Source: Rosellinia necatrix
Taxonomy: Eukaryota; Ascomycota; Sordariomycetes; Xylariales; Xylariaceae
Direction of reading: 5' to 3'
Assembly (NCBI GenBank): GCA_021209875.1
Contig: JAGYVD010000006.1
Location: forward strand, 372,001 to 436,000
Length of the DNA: 64,000 nucleotides
Below the pieces are notes generated by a model. It was not told the origin of the DNA and did not search any database. It saw only the letters and a list, made by a program, of their open reading frames with translations. The translations under genes were made by a program, and so were the position numbers. Below, piece after piece: positions 46,560-56,453 of the stretch; the stretch's first letter is position 1, and each line of letters opens with the position of its first letter.

Positions 46560-48436
46560 TCAGTCCCAAATACCCTCAGTCACCGCCACCTGCTTCAGCA
46601 GTACGAGCGATTCTCCCCTGAGCGCCGCCAGGACCGCTGGATCTCGGATCGGTGACTTCGGCTTGGCATTGAGATGCCGCCGACTTTTTCCGCGTCCTTC
46701 ATGCCATACTTGGTTTCCAAGGCCGTCCGCAAAGGGATGTCTTTCTCGAACAAGGCGAGGAGCAATGCGGTACCCAAAAAGGCGAAGCTGACAACCCACA
46801 CTCTCTGGATGGCTTGGCGGTAAACGCTTCGGATTTCGGCCTGTGCGGACGGGGGGGAACTGGAGAATGAACGCGGCCGACGCGAACTGGTAGGCGCCGC
46901 CGTCGGCCATGGCACGGGCGGCGGCCGGATCCGAGATGGCCCCGTCGGCGATGAGGGTGTTGACGTGGTTGGAGAACACGGCCGCGGGAATGGCGACGCC
47001 CCACACGCTGCCCATGGTTCGCAGGAAATTCCACGCCGCCGTCGCCGTGGCCTGGTCCGACTCTGCCGCGGGCGCTTGGAAGGCGGGCAGGAGGGTGTTG
47101 ATCAGCACGCCGGCGCCCACGCCCGCCACCAGTTGGAACGCTACCCACTCGCCGGTCGGCGTCGTCTCGTCGAGCAGGATGTACAAGCCCCGCCCGATCG
47201 CGAACAGGGTGAACCCGACCAGGTGGATCATCTTATAGCGCCCGAAGCGAGCGATGAGGATCCCCCCCACGGCCGCCGCGGGGATCCCGAAGAGCGACAG
47301 GGGGATGAGGGCGACACCGGCGCGGCGCGGCGAGGCCAGCTGTACGGATTGGAAGTACACGGGGAGGAAGAAGATGCTCCAGTAAAGGAGGGCCGAGTTG
47401 ATGAAGGTATTGGCGGCCAAGATGGCCGAGGTGCGGCTGGAGAAAAGGCGCGCCGGCATGACGGGCATCAGCGGCGCCCACGGGCTACGCTCGTATAGCC
47501 CGTACGCGAGAAACGCGGCGAAGCCGAGCAAGAGGGGGAGGAGAGTCTGCCACGAGCCCCACGGATGCCTGTTGCCGGCGTACGTCAGGGCCACGAGAAT
47601 CGCCGTGCTTCCCGCGATCAAGATACCGTTGCCGACGAAGTCGAGGTGGCGCAACCGAGCGGCCCACGAGGCCCGGGGGGAGTTGACGTGCAGGAAGCGC
47701 CAGAGAACAAGCAGGCAGACGCCGCCGAGGGGTAGGTTGAGATAGAAGACCCAGCGCCAGTCGCCTGTCTCGACGATGGCGCCGCCGATGAAGGGGCCCA
47801 GGGTGGTGCCGATGCTGTAGATGAGCATGATGATGGCGACGTAATTCCCCCGGCGCCGCAGGGGGACGAGATCGGACACGATGATATCTGCATTTATTTC
47901 CACGCCGCCTTGTCAGAAACCGGGTAAAGGGGGAAAAAGAAAAAAAAAGGAGACGGTGAAAACGACCGGACGAACTCACCAAACGTCATGATTATGCCCC
48001 CGGATCCCACCCCTTGGACGGCGCGCCCGGCAATCAGCATATCGCCGCTGCTGGCGCCGCCGCAGATGCCGCTTCCGAGGACGAAGATGGCGACGATGGA
48101 TAGAGTGACCCATCGCCGGCCAAATACATCGCAGAGCTGCCCGATGAAGGGCTGGAAGGCCGCACTGGACAGGAAGAAGGCATTCGTGACCCAGATCCAG
48201 TTGTCGCCGAGAGGGAATACCTCCAGTATGTCGGGGGCCGCTGTTACGAGCACGGAGTTTTCCAGCGCACTCAGGATGAGTGTCAGGCCGAGACCGACGA
48301 TGATGGCCCAGAAACCAAAGCTCCGTTCGACAATCTGCGACTGTGAGACGGCGACACGCTCTTCTTCGTCTCTCGGGGCGCCTGTCTCCGATTGCCCCTC
48401 GGCCTCCGTTTGGGTGTTTTGCGAGTCAATCGCCAT
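46560..48436 (-). CDS. MFS exporter, DHA2 (14-TM) type, C-terminal frameshift
   Basis: Probable toxin/metabolite efflux pump of the cluster. Exon 1 is 48436-47980, the intron 47979-47909 (71 bp), exon 2 from 47908. Motifs: LSALENSVLVTAAPDI in TM1, QLCDVFGRRW after TM2, AGRAVQGVGSGG in TM4, GTTLGPFIGG (motif C) and WRWVFYLNLPLG typical of 14-TM drug transporters. In the drawn frame the protein changes character after FILQFPP: a run of seven Gs at 46851-46857 (plus strand) shifts it. With one fewer base the reading continues SAQAEIRSVYRQAI and RVWVVSFAFLGTALLLALF, restoring the last membrane helix and ending at 46595; uncorrected it runs to 46560 with a helix-free tail. Sequence error or true loss cannot be told apart here. 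Confidence 0.88.
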
Positions 48437-49586
48437 GATGGAGATGAACCGAGCATCTGGTGACTTTGGATCGAGGTCAGGAGGGTATGGGGGGATTCCT
48501 GGGTAGGTCTAGCAAGGGAGTCTACATGATCAACTGAGGTTGTCCCCCCATACCCCCCCTGATTACCTGGGAGATTTGTACACTTCAGCGTACTTTTAGT
48601 GTAGAAACATTTTATAAAGTACTTGTGCACTTGTTTGACTGCCTACTACGTATGTACCATCGCTTAAGTAACCATTCGCCTGCAGCAGGTACTGTAGCGG
48701 AGGGTTAAGGCGCAAACATTTTTACAGAGCATACGGATATACGGATACATGTTAAAATGCACCTAAAAGTGTACGGGTCTCTGAAATAAACAGGGGGGCA
48801 ATCTTAGTTAAGCTGATTGCTCCTAGCAAGAGGAGTCCATAGTATCTGGATACAACAAGGTTGTTGTTGACTTGTCATTTATCTCATGACCCATCCCAAG
48901 GTATACTGCCTGCACTAAGTCGGCCATCTCACTGCATGGAGTGTGCTGCTCTGGAGGGTGGGGGTGAACGGGAGCTGCGCCGCATTATTATGAATGGAAT
49001 GCATACGCGAGGCGGGAATACGATCTACACGGAGGAGTCGGCTCTGCTTACACTACGTTGGCAAGGTACCGTGCATCGGGATCGACAAGATGTGAGCGCG
49101 GCAGGGCTGCATCCGACCAGTAGTACTCCGTGGGTGCGACCTCAACGTCGGCACTGTTTCTAAGAGGCGGCACTCTCGAATGCAATTGGCAGTGACCTAC
49201 TGGTATGATGATGTAGTAGTTATCATGGTGGTTAGGTTGGTCGGGTCCATGGCCGGGTCGCAGTCCTATCCGATCCTCCAGGCCGGCTCTGCATTTGAGT
49301 GGTCACAACTGCGACGTGGATATACCGTGGTAATAGTTGCTGCTTTAGTACGTGGGCCGTTCCAAACATTTCTTACACTACTACATACACCATGCATCAC
49401 CTACCATCGTCGTGGATTCCCGGCCGTTCGAGGGGTGCCTAATGCAGCCGGGGTGGGCGAGAGGGGGGGTTGGTGACATAGCCATGCCGGCCTGCCAGGA
49501 TCTTGCCAGGTTGACGGCGCCAAGGGTATCGGTGGTGGTTGCAACATGGCCGTAGTTCTCGATGGTATAACCAAGTCGGTGCAAAG
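48437..49586. promoter_or_regulatory. Divergent promoter region between MFS exporter and enoyl reductase
   Basis: 1.15 kb shared by two cluster genes that start away from each other, so probably holds co-regulated promoters. A ccccccataccccc/ggtatggggggat inverted pair lies near 48485-48560. No gene supported, and no zinc-cluster regulator site identified with confidence. Confidence 0.4.
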
Positions 49587-50738
49587 ATGGCCCCGACAAC
49601 TGCTGATCCATCGTCCTGGATTAGCGACTTCGCAATGTCTTCACCGCCCCAGCCGCCGCCAGTTCTACAGCGCGCCTTGACGCAGGACGCCGACGGCAGG
49701 CCCCAGATTACGAGCGATGTGGCTGTGCCACGGCTCTTCCCAGGGACTATGCTCGTGAAGACGACCGCAGTTGCGCTCAACCCCAGCGATTTCAAGATGG
49801 GAGCGGCATTCCCAGCGCCGGGGGCCATTGTTGGGATGGATTTTGCCGGAGAAGTCGCGGCGATCGCTGACGAGGCCGTCACTGGTTTCGCGGTGGGGGA
49901 TGCCGTCTGTGCTGCGGTTCATGGCTCGAACCCAGCACAGCCAGACAATGGTGCTTTTGCCGAGTACGTTCGCGTTTGTGCTGACATGGTGTTCCGCCCC
50001 CACGCATCCCTCGGCTCACAGGAGGCCGCGACGCTTGGCACGGCGCTCTCTACGTGTGCCATTGCGCTGTGGGGAGAGCATGCCCTGGCGCTGCACTCAA
50101 CTCCCGATACCCCAGCGCCAGCCGACGGCCCCGCCCCCCCGGTGCCGGTCCTCGTGTATGGGGGCAGCACCGCGACGGGGACCATCGCCATCCAGCTCCT
50201 GCGGCTCTCGGGCTACGAACCCATCGCGACCTGCTCGCCCAGGAACTTCGAGCTCTGCCGCAGCCGGGGCGCCAGTGCCGCCTTCGACTACGCCTCGCCG
50301 GATGTCGTGGGCGACATCAAAGCACACACGCGCGGCCGCCTGAAGTACGTACTAGACTGCATCGCTGATATCCAGAGCGTGGACATATGCTATCGGGCCA
50401 TCCAGCGGCCGGGCGGGCGCTACACCAGCCTGGAACTCGTCCCGGATGAGCTGCTACAGAAGCGCCGCGCGGTGAAGCCGGCGTTCGTGCTGGCCCCGGA
50501 GGTCTACGGCGAAGAGATCAAGCTCGGGGGAGGCTACGGAAGGCCTGCGAATGCAAATAATAGGACGTTGGCCACGCGCCTCTTCAAGTCATTTCAGAGG
50601 CTGGTTGACGAACAAAAGATAGTGCCCCATCCTATACAGGTGCTAGAAGGCGGATTAGACGGGGTCGTGGCTGGGCTGGATCTGCTCAAGTCAGGGGCGG
50701 TGTCCGGTAAAAAGCTTGTGTTGACAGTGGGTGGTTGA
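49587..50738 (+). CDS. Trans-acting enoyl reductase (LovC-like, MDR family)
   Basis: A 383-residue single-exon protein of the medium-chain dehydrogenase/reductase family, in the stand-alone enoyl-reductase group that serves fungal synthases with a dead ER. It opens QRALTQDADGRPQITSDVAV; LNPSDFKMG and GAIVGMDFAGEV form the GroES-like part; the NADPH-binding strand is VLVYGGSTATGTIAIQLL (about 187-204), followed by GYEPIATCSPRNFEL and the helix SRGASAAFDYASPDV. There are no structural or catalytic zinc ligands. Expected role: NADPH reduction of enoyl intermediates held on the synthase at 56454. ATG 49635 (MSSPPQPPPV) is an equally likely start; codons upstream of 49587 lack an ATG. G/C-rich codon use. 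Confidence 0.92.
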   Translation: MAPTTADPSSWISDFAMSSPPQPPPVLQRALTQDADGRPQITSDVAVPRLFPGTMLVKTTAVALNPSDFKMGAAFPAPGAIVGMDFAGEVAAIADEAVTGFAVGDAVCAAVHGSNPAQPDNGAFAEYVRVCADMVFRPHASLGSQEAATLGTALSTCAIALWGEHALALHSTPDTPAPADGPAPPVPVLVYGGSTATGTIAIQLLRLSGYEPIATCSPRNFELCRSRGASAAFDYASPDVVGDIKAHTRGRLKYVLDCIADIQSVDICYRAIQRPGGRYTSLELVPDELLQKRRAVKPAFVLAPEVYGEEIKLGGGYGRPANANNRTLATRLFKSFQRLVDEQKIVPHPIQVLEGGLDGVVAGLDLLKSGAVSGKKLVLTVGG

Positions 50739-51158
50739 CCGATATCACATTATCGAAGCTGGACGTGAGAAGCATCTATGTACCTAGTTGTTAGGTAGCT
50801 GTCCGAATCACGAAGTAGGCACGCTCTCACCTTGCACGAGATGCCCATTGTATATTTAGTCCTGCTAAATTGCAGGTAACTACAGCATGAGCTGCCTGTA
50901 ATTTACCAGTGCGAGCACCTGATCTAGGTGCCTACCTCGGTAGGTAAGTCTAGGTAGGTACTTTAGGGGACTGTGGTGTAGAGTATAGGGCATTCGGTGG
51001 GTCGTTGGCTTACTGAGCCTTACCACTAACATAAAACAGCTGCACCCCTTCCCTAGGCTTGCCTGTAAGTGAGAGGCCTGGCCTGAAGCACCACCTATCT
51101 AATACCTTAGCCATCCTTCTAGCCGTGGTCCTTTCGGAGCGGCTGCTCAATCAAGTTC
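50739..51158. other. Intergenic between two co-directional cluster genes
   Basis: Holds tgcctacctcggtaggtaag and taggtaggta motifs near 50930-50965, forming a short inverted repeat (CTACCT...AGGTAG). No gene. Confidence 0.45.
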
Positions 51159-52175
51159 ATGATGCCTCAACGTGCAGCAATCGAATCACACATCGCCGTG
51201 AAGAAAGTCGCGGGTGACGAACCCGATGCTTTCGCCAATGAAGAGTGCGTTCATTCACCTTCCTGTTTGCCGAGACGTGCGGCGGGAGATCTCGCCCCTA
51301 TCTGACACGAGAGCACTCCGTACAGGCCCTTCACCCGACAGCCAAGCGGGCGCGCCGTTTTTGGTGGCTTATTACTTTCCCAGGCCCTGATGGCCGCAAG
51401 CGAAACAGTTCCCCCCGACCTCTACCCGTATTCGTCCCAATCATCCTTTCTGCGGCCAGTGACCGTGAGGGCACAGGATCGCGTTACATATTGCGTGGAA
51501 CGCACCGCAGATGGCCGGAATTCGGCGACTCGCATCGTCCGCGCTCTACACGGCACGGGCCGCCATTGCGTGTACACGGCCATCGTCTCCTTCCAGCGGA
51601 AGAATTCGCTCGTGGGAGGCGTGCTGACATACGGTACGCCTATGCCTGACCTTGACGGCCTACGGCCGGATGACATTGGAGGGGACGTCAACCAGCAGTT
51701 GACATCTGCTTCCGCCGCTCGGAACCCGATGTGGCAACTCATGGGCCCCGACGAAGACCCCTTTGACTGGCGCCCTTTCGGATTCGTACTGACGGACGAG
51801 CCGTGGGAATGCCGCACCCGCGGGTTCTCGCGCTCCCCGCCGCTTTCGACCGACTCGGCCGCCGTACATATTGCATCTCTCGCCTTCATGTCGGACCAGG
51901 TTCTTCTCGGGGTGCCCCTCTTTGCTAATCCCGAGAAAGTGGGAGCCGGCATGCAGAACGTTACCATGGCCGCCACTCTGAATCACACAATGGCGTTTCA
52001 CGACCCCGCGTTTAGAATGGACGAGTGGGTTGTTGCTGAGCGCGAGACATCCTGGGCTGGTGAAGGGAGGACGCTTATCCACCAGCGAATATGGGGCCTA
52101 GAAAGCGGGCGCCTCATAATGACATGCACTCAGGAAGCGGCTATCAGACTAAAGGAACCAAAAGAAAAGTTATAG
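51159..52175 (+). CDS. TesB/ACOT-type acyl-CoA thioesterase
   Basis: Double-hotdog thioesterase, 311 residues. Exon 1 is 51159-51244, the intron 51245-51325 (81 bp) and exon 2 51326-52175. The splice joins FANEE to PFTRQPSGRAVFGGLLLSQA, the family's first-hotdog signature, then ALMAASETVPPDLYPYSSQS. The second hotdog has the residues aligned with the TesB/ACOT8 catalytic set: Asp219 in LAFMSDQVLL, Thr246 in AATLNHT and Gln298 in CTQEAAIRL. The usual LDH after the Thr reads LNH. Members hydrolyse acyl-CoAs; in this cluster it may free or proof-read polyketide or starter chains (inference). No clear peroxisomal tripeptide: it ends KEKL. ATG 51162 is a second possible start. Confidence 0.88.
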
Positions 52176-52388
52176 GTCGAAAATTGAACAAGAGACTGCA
52201 GTTGGTAGAACATGATGATTACACTCCAATAACTTTGGCCGGCATCACCTCCGTAAACTGCTACAGCGCCGGATTAAAGAGGGTGAGATGAGTAACACCT
52301 ACTTAGCAGCTTAGAAATATGCCTTATTAGATCTTCATTACTGCGAACGGAAAATTCCCTTGTTGTACATTTCAACTCCCATTTCATG

Positions 52389-53821
52389 TTAAACTACATC
52401 AACGGTACGTTGAACTTGAATACCGTGCTCCTGATCGTCACGTTGTGTCTCCAGTGTCCCCCGGTGAACCTGTCCTAAGGCGTAAGCCTCATTCTGATGT
52501 GTCTCTGGCCAAGCCAGTTGCCTTGTTGATTCGCCGAGCTCAGTCCAACTTTGGCCATGGTTACTTTTCCCTGGCTTCCGAGCCCTCTGCGGGCCTCCGC
52601 TTCCGAAGCTGTTTGTAAAACTGTTTCCATGATCACCCACGCCAGGCCCCGATTGGCTACCTGTACTCCTCATAGTGCTTCTGGTCACCCATGACTTGAG
52701 CGTTCTCCACGCGCTGATATCTGGCAGGAGGGGCTTATATACTGGGGCACAGCAGCACAAGATAGCCGCCGCCATCTGCAACGTTGCCCATAGCCCGAGG
52801 ACGGTGTACACGTCTAGCCAATTGGGGTCAGCAGTCGTTCGGATATCATTCAGAAGCCCTTCAAAATCTTATCGATCATGGAAGTATACTCACATTGCCC
52901 ATTAGGATTATACTGAACACCAAGCTTGATGAATCCTATAACACCAACCCTTCAGAATATTAGCAACATCCTAGAGTGTATGACGGGGGGCTAAGGTTTC
53001 ACAGGCTTCCGAGTCCAAAGAGGAGACCCAACCTCCATTTCACCCTACTAGACATCTGCAGCGTGCGAATCATGACGATGGCGAGGATAACCATGGCGAA
53101 ATCAATCAGGGAGTTGACCGTCTCCTCCGGGATGGCAGCCACAGCTTGGGATATACAATGACCGGGGGCTAATGGATACCAGTTCTTTTCCACCGGTTGG
53201 CAGCCGGCGAGGTTGAGGACGATAACGACAATAGCCCATATCGAATGTATCGCGAAGATGCCGTATATCCACCAAGCATATGTTCTATTAACTCCAAACA
53301 CCCGGTAGTACAGGGCTAAGATGCTTGCTTTCGAAAAGAACATCTGCAAGGGAAAGAAGGGGAGCGCGGCATAGATAATCTTTCGGTAGTAACATCGCAA
53401 GTTAGCTAAAGTCTTTCTATGAAATGTCGTCCTGCATACCTTGCGTAAAGAGGCATATTCCTCTGGCTTTGTCAAGGCCAACACGACTGCATCACGGCCA
53501 TTAACCCCAATCAAAGCTTCAATACAATGTAAGGTTAGACATCTTCATATCGAAAGAATCGTTGAAGAAGACAAAGAAGACTAGATAAGGAAGATGTGAT
53601 TAGTAAGGGTAGCTAAACATACCAATAAGAGCTAGAATGGTGTTGCTCAAGTAGGAGACCAAAGCCCCTAAAGCCAGCCAGTCTTCGATTCCGGGAGAGC
53701 GCCCGCTCTTCTTAGTGGCTACAAAGCGAAGAATTGTAGCCGCGACACCAACGGGGACCAGAATGATGAGGAGGATAAAGTACGCCCCCTGGGCCGGGTC
53801 TGTCAAGATACGAAGGGCCAT
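52389..53821 (-). CDS. Fungal rhodopsin-domain integral membrane protein
   Basis: Seven-helix protein of the fungal Rhodopsin/SAT4/PTH11-like superfamily. Exons 53821-53623, 53516-53003, 52949-52894 and 52858-52389 (introns 106, 53 and 35 bp; the last is unusually short) close at 412 residues. Helices: AYFILLIILVPVGVAATILR, WLALGALVSYLSNTILALI, the region AALPFFPLQMFFSKASILAL with YYRVFG after it, WWIYGIFAIHSIWAIVVIVL, NSLIDFAMVILAIVMIRTL, LGLLFGLGSL-VGVIGFIKLG and LGLWATLQMAAAILCCCAPV with the hallmark YKPLLPDI. GCQPVEKNWYP carries the loop Cys. The C-terminal 110 residues are Ser/Gly/Gln-rich and cytosolic. No retinal lysine claim is made. Often found in metabolite clusters; role unknown, possibly sensing or transport. 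Confidence 0.87.
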
Positions 53822-56453
53822 GGCCACGGAACATGATTCCCGTCAAAACCCAGCGTCTTCTGGAAGGCCGCTTCTCGGACGAAACAAAACACTTATTCTA
53901 CCCGAACAGCGCGTGAGGGCAGATGACCAGGGTCATGGCTATGCTGCCTAGAATTGCTGTTACCCGGGTATCGCTGTATTTGGCCCCTGCACAATAACTA
54001 CCGTTTTCCGGGACGGCTTCAAAATAACGTGAAGCCCTAGATCAGCAGGAAACTGGACGGGGTCTCCGTATTATGTAAAGCGTGTACCACATACCACACT
54101 CCCATTTTGCGCCCCGGTTGCGAGCATCAACATCCCTACCGACACAAGACCTACTATTAAGGGATGGGCTCCACGCCTGCACGAACAACCAACAATACAT
54201 TGCACTTGCTAGTATGCGGTTAGCTGTCTGTTCCATCCCCTCCCTATGCTGGTGGCTGTTGGCTGCACCGAATCCGAAAGATCATCCGAAAATCCTGTTC
54301 TCCAACATCTCACCCCCATACATGTGACATTTACCCTCGTCCTGCACAGCGCGTGGGTGGGACAGACGCAGTGTGGCGAGATACATCGGGCACTCGGGTC
54401 GGACTGAGGGCCAATCTATATTCACGTCGCTCAACGCAAAAGAAATCACACCACTAACTAAAGCCGAAGTGCCGTCTTACCTCAGATTCATAGCGCCGTG
54501 CTTAGGGAGGCACTCTTTGGCCTCTTACTGGGTATGCCAAACCGGTATTCGCGTCCTGCTTGGGTGGCTCCCGACGATCTGTGTTGTGCGCCGTAATGAT
54601 GACTCACTCACGTACAAAGCGTGTTCAAAGACAACTGTCGAACGCACATACATACCTACATATATCCAAAGCCCTAGGAGCCATGGATTAATAGGTGACT
54701 TAGCACGATCACATGGCGTAATCTGAGCTGGATAGGGACGTACACACATGGGCCGACTATTCAAGTCAGAGGCTACCTATAGTTAGGAGTCAACCGCCCT
54801 TGGATATATCTGGTCCCAATCACATCACAAATCTCCGGACTCCATGCCAAACTTGGGTCGATGAAGCGAACTCCATGCCAAACTTGGGTTGATGAAGCGA
54901 ACTCCATGATTCCCGTGAGAACGCGCAGAGTGTTGTCTAGTAACCACACAGCCACGGCACAGTACGATCGATCACAAGTGGGCCGCGAAGAGTTGATAGC
55001 TACCTATGATGTGCGAGGACTATGCATACGATGCAGAAGCTAAGGGTCGAGAAGCTCTCCTGCATACCGTTTTTTGGGGGGTGGCAGTGGCGGCATAGCG
55101 ATGTAACTACTGATGCATGTGAATTTCTCGTACCTGTTTGTCTGCTAAACTGCCGGCTTTCCCGCGTGGGACAGTGGCGCGTGGCGCAGTAGGACGAACC
55201 TCAGCCGGTGAGGTTATAGGTGTACTTCAGAGGTACTTAAACAAATGAGGAACGGATACAGTGCGGTGCAGTGTCTCAGGTACGGAGTAGATACCTACAA
55301 GTAGTCTCCCAGCCGGAAATGCACCAGCCACATCAGACCCACCCACCGACTCTCTCTCTCATCCAGCACTGGTTGGCTCAACCTTCCTCCACCCTCCGAC
55401 TACCTAGCTCCTACCAAGATACAACTTGCCGTGATGCAGATCTATATGCAATGTATCCACCACACACACCTCTGATATCGGAAAGAGCCCTAGATTGGCG
55501 GTTATTATTACACTAGTCCTACGACTGCGGGTTATTCTGCGTGTCTCGTTTGTTTTTGATGGTGTTGACTGGCTCAATAAGGGGCAGTCCTATAGAGCCA
55601 TCGACATGCGTGCCCAGTGGATAACGAGCCAGCATGAAACGCAAATCCCAAGTAGATGCTATGAAGAGGCTTGAGTACTATACCCACTAAGGTAATGGGG
55701 TGCCATCGCCGAAATGCCTGATGACGATGGCGATAACTAGCACTGGTGGTGCCTGGTCCCTAGACTCAGGCTGGGAGCAACAGCAATGCCCGTCCACATT
55801 ATGCGATGCGTGTACACCCGTAAGCCGACACATGATGTAGCCCGAGTCTCGCTGCTAATATACTCGGGTTAGATACGTACATCGGTACAGATAGACCTGA
55901 CAGATGCAATCTGGCGTTCGCCGCCCCTCCCCCTCCACGCGCGACACGCATTTAGACTTATTTCGTTCCATCGTGCTGTGTCCGAAATTGGACTGATGTT
56001 CAATGTAGACACTTGGACTAGCAAGAAATTCGCGACTAGCTCACCTATTCACCTTGGCTTATCTTCAATAACACACATGCTACAAGGTGTTCGCTACCCG
56101 AGACTTGTCGTCGATTCAAGTTTTATTGCTCCCGGCGGCATAGTGACGTTATAAAGCCGGACGGAAACGTGCGCCTGACGGTTTGCCCACCTTTATCCAT
56201 GTCATATAATGTGAGGTTTCCAATTACTCATTGTGAGTTATTGTCTATGAATCTTCATGGCTGGGTTAATTATTATTATTGACTACCACAAGGTTAGAGA
56301 CAAGGTTAGAGATCTCGCGAGGGCTCTCACCAGACTGTACGACGCCGTCGGCATACACAAGTTGTGTTCTGCGTCAGCCCACAATTGCTGTCATTGAAGT
56401 CTCGCTTGGGAATGATTGTCTCTTGGTGTTTTATATAATATTTCCGTTCTACA
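53822..56453. promoter_or_regulatory. Divergent 2.6-kb region upstream of the polyketide synthase
   Basis: Lies between the starts of the rhodopsin-domain gene and the synthase, so both promoters are here. It holds a 31-bp tandem duplication (listed), a TATA-like ttatataatattt just before the synthase ATG, and small upstream ATG frames. Frames of about 80-117 codons (54082-54327, 54373-54726) have no domain. No gene supported. Confidence 0.45.
54841..54902. repeat. 31-bp tandem duplication
   Basis: Two adjacent copies at 54841-54871 and 54872-54902, starting tccatgccaaacttgggt and differing only by tcg versus ttg, a C-to-T step at a CpG. Confidence 0.9.

Noticed and set aside
51960..52000. 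LDH-to-LNH change as loss of a catalytic Asp in the thioesterase
   Set aside because: By spacing, the catalytic Asp is the upstream one in FMSD (219); the LDH Asp is not part of the Asp-Thr/Ser-Gln set.
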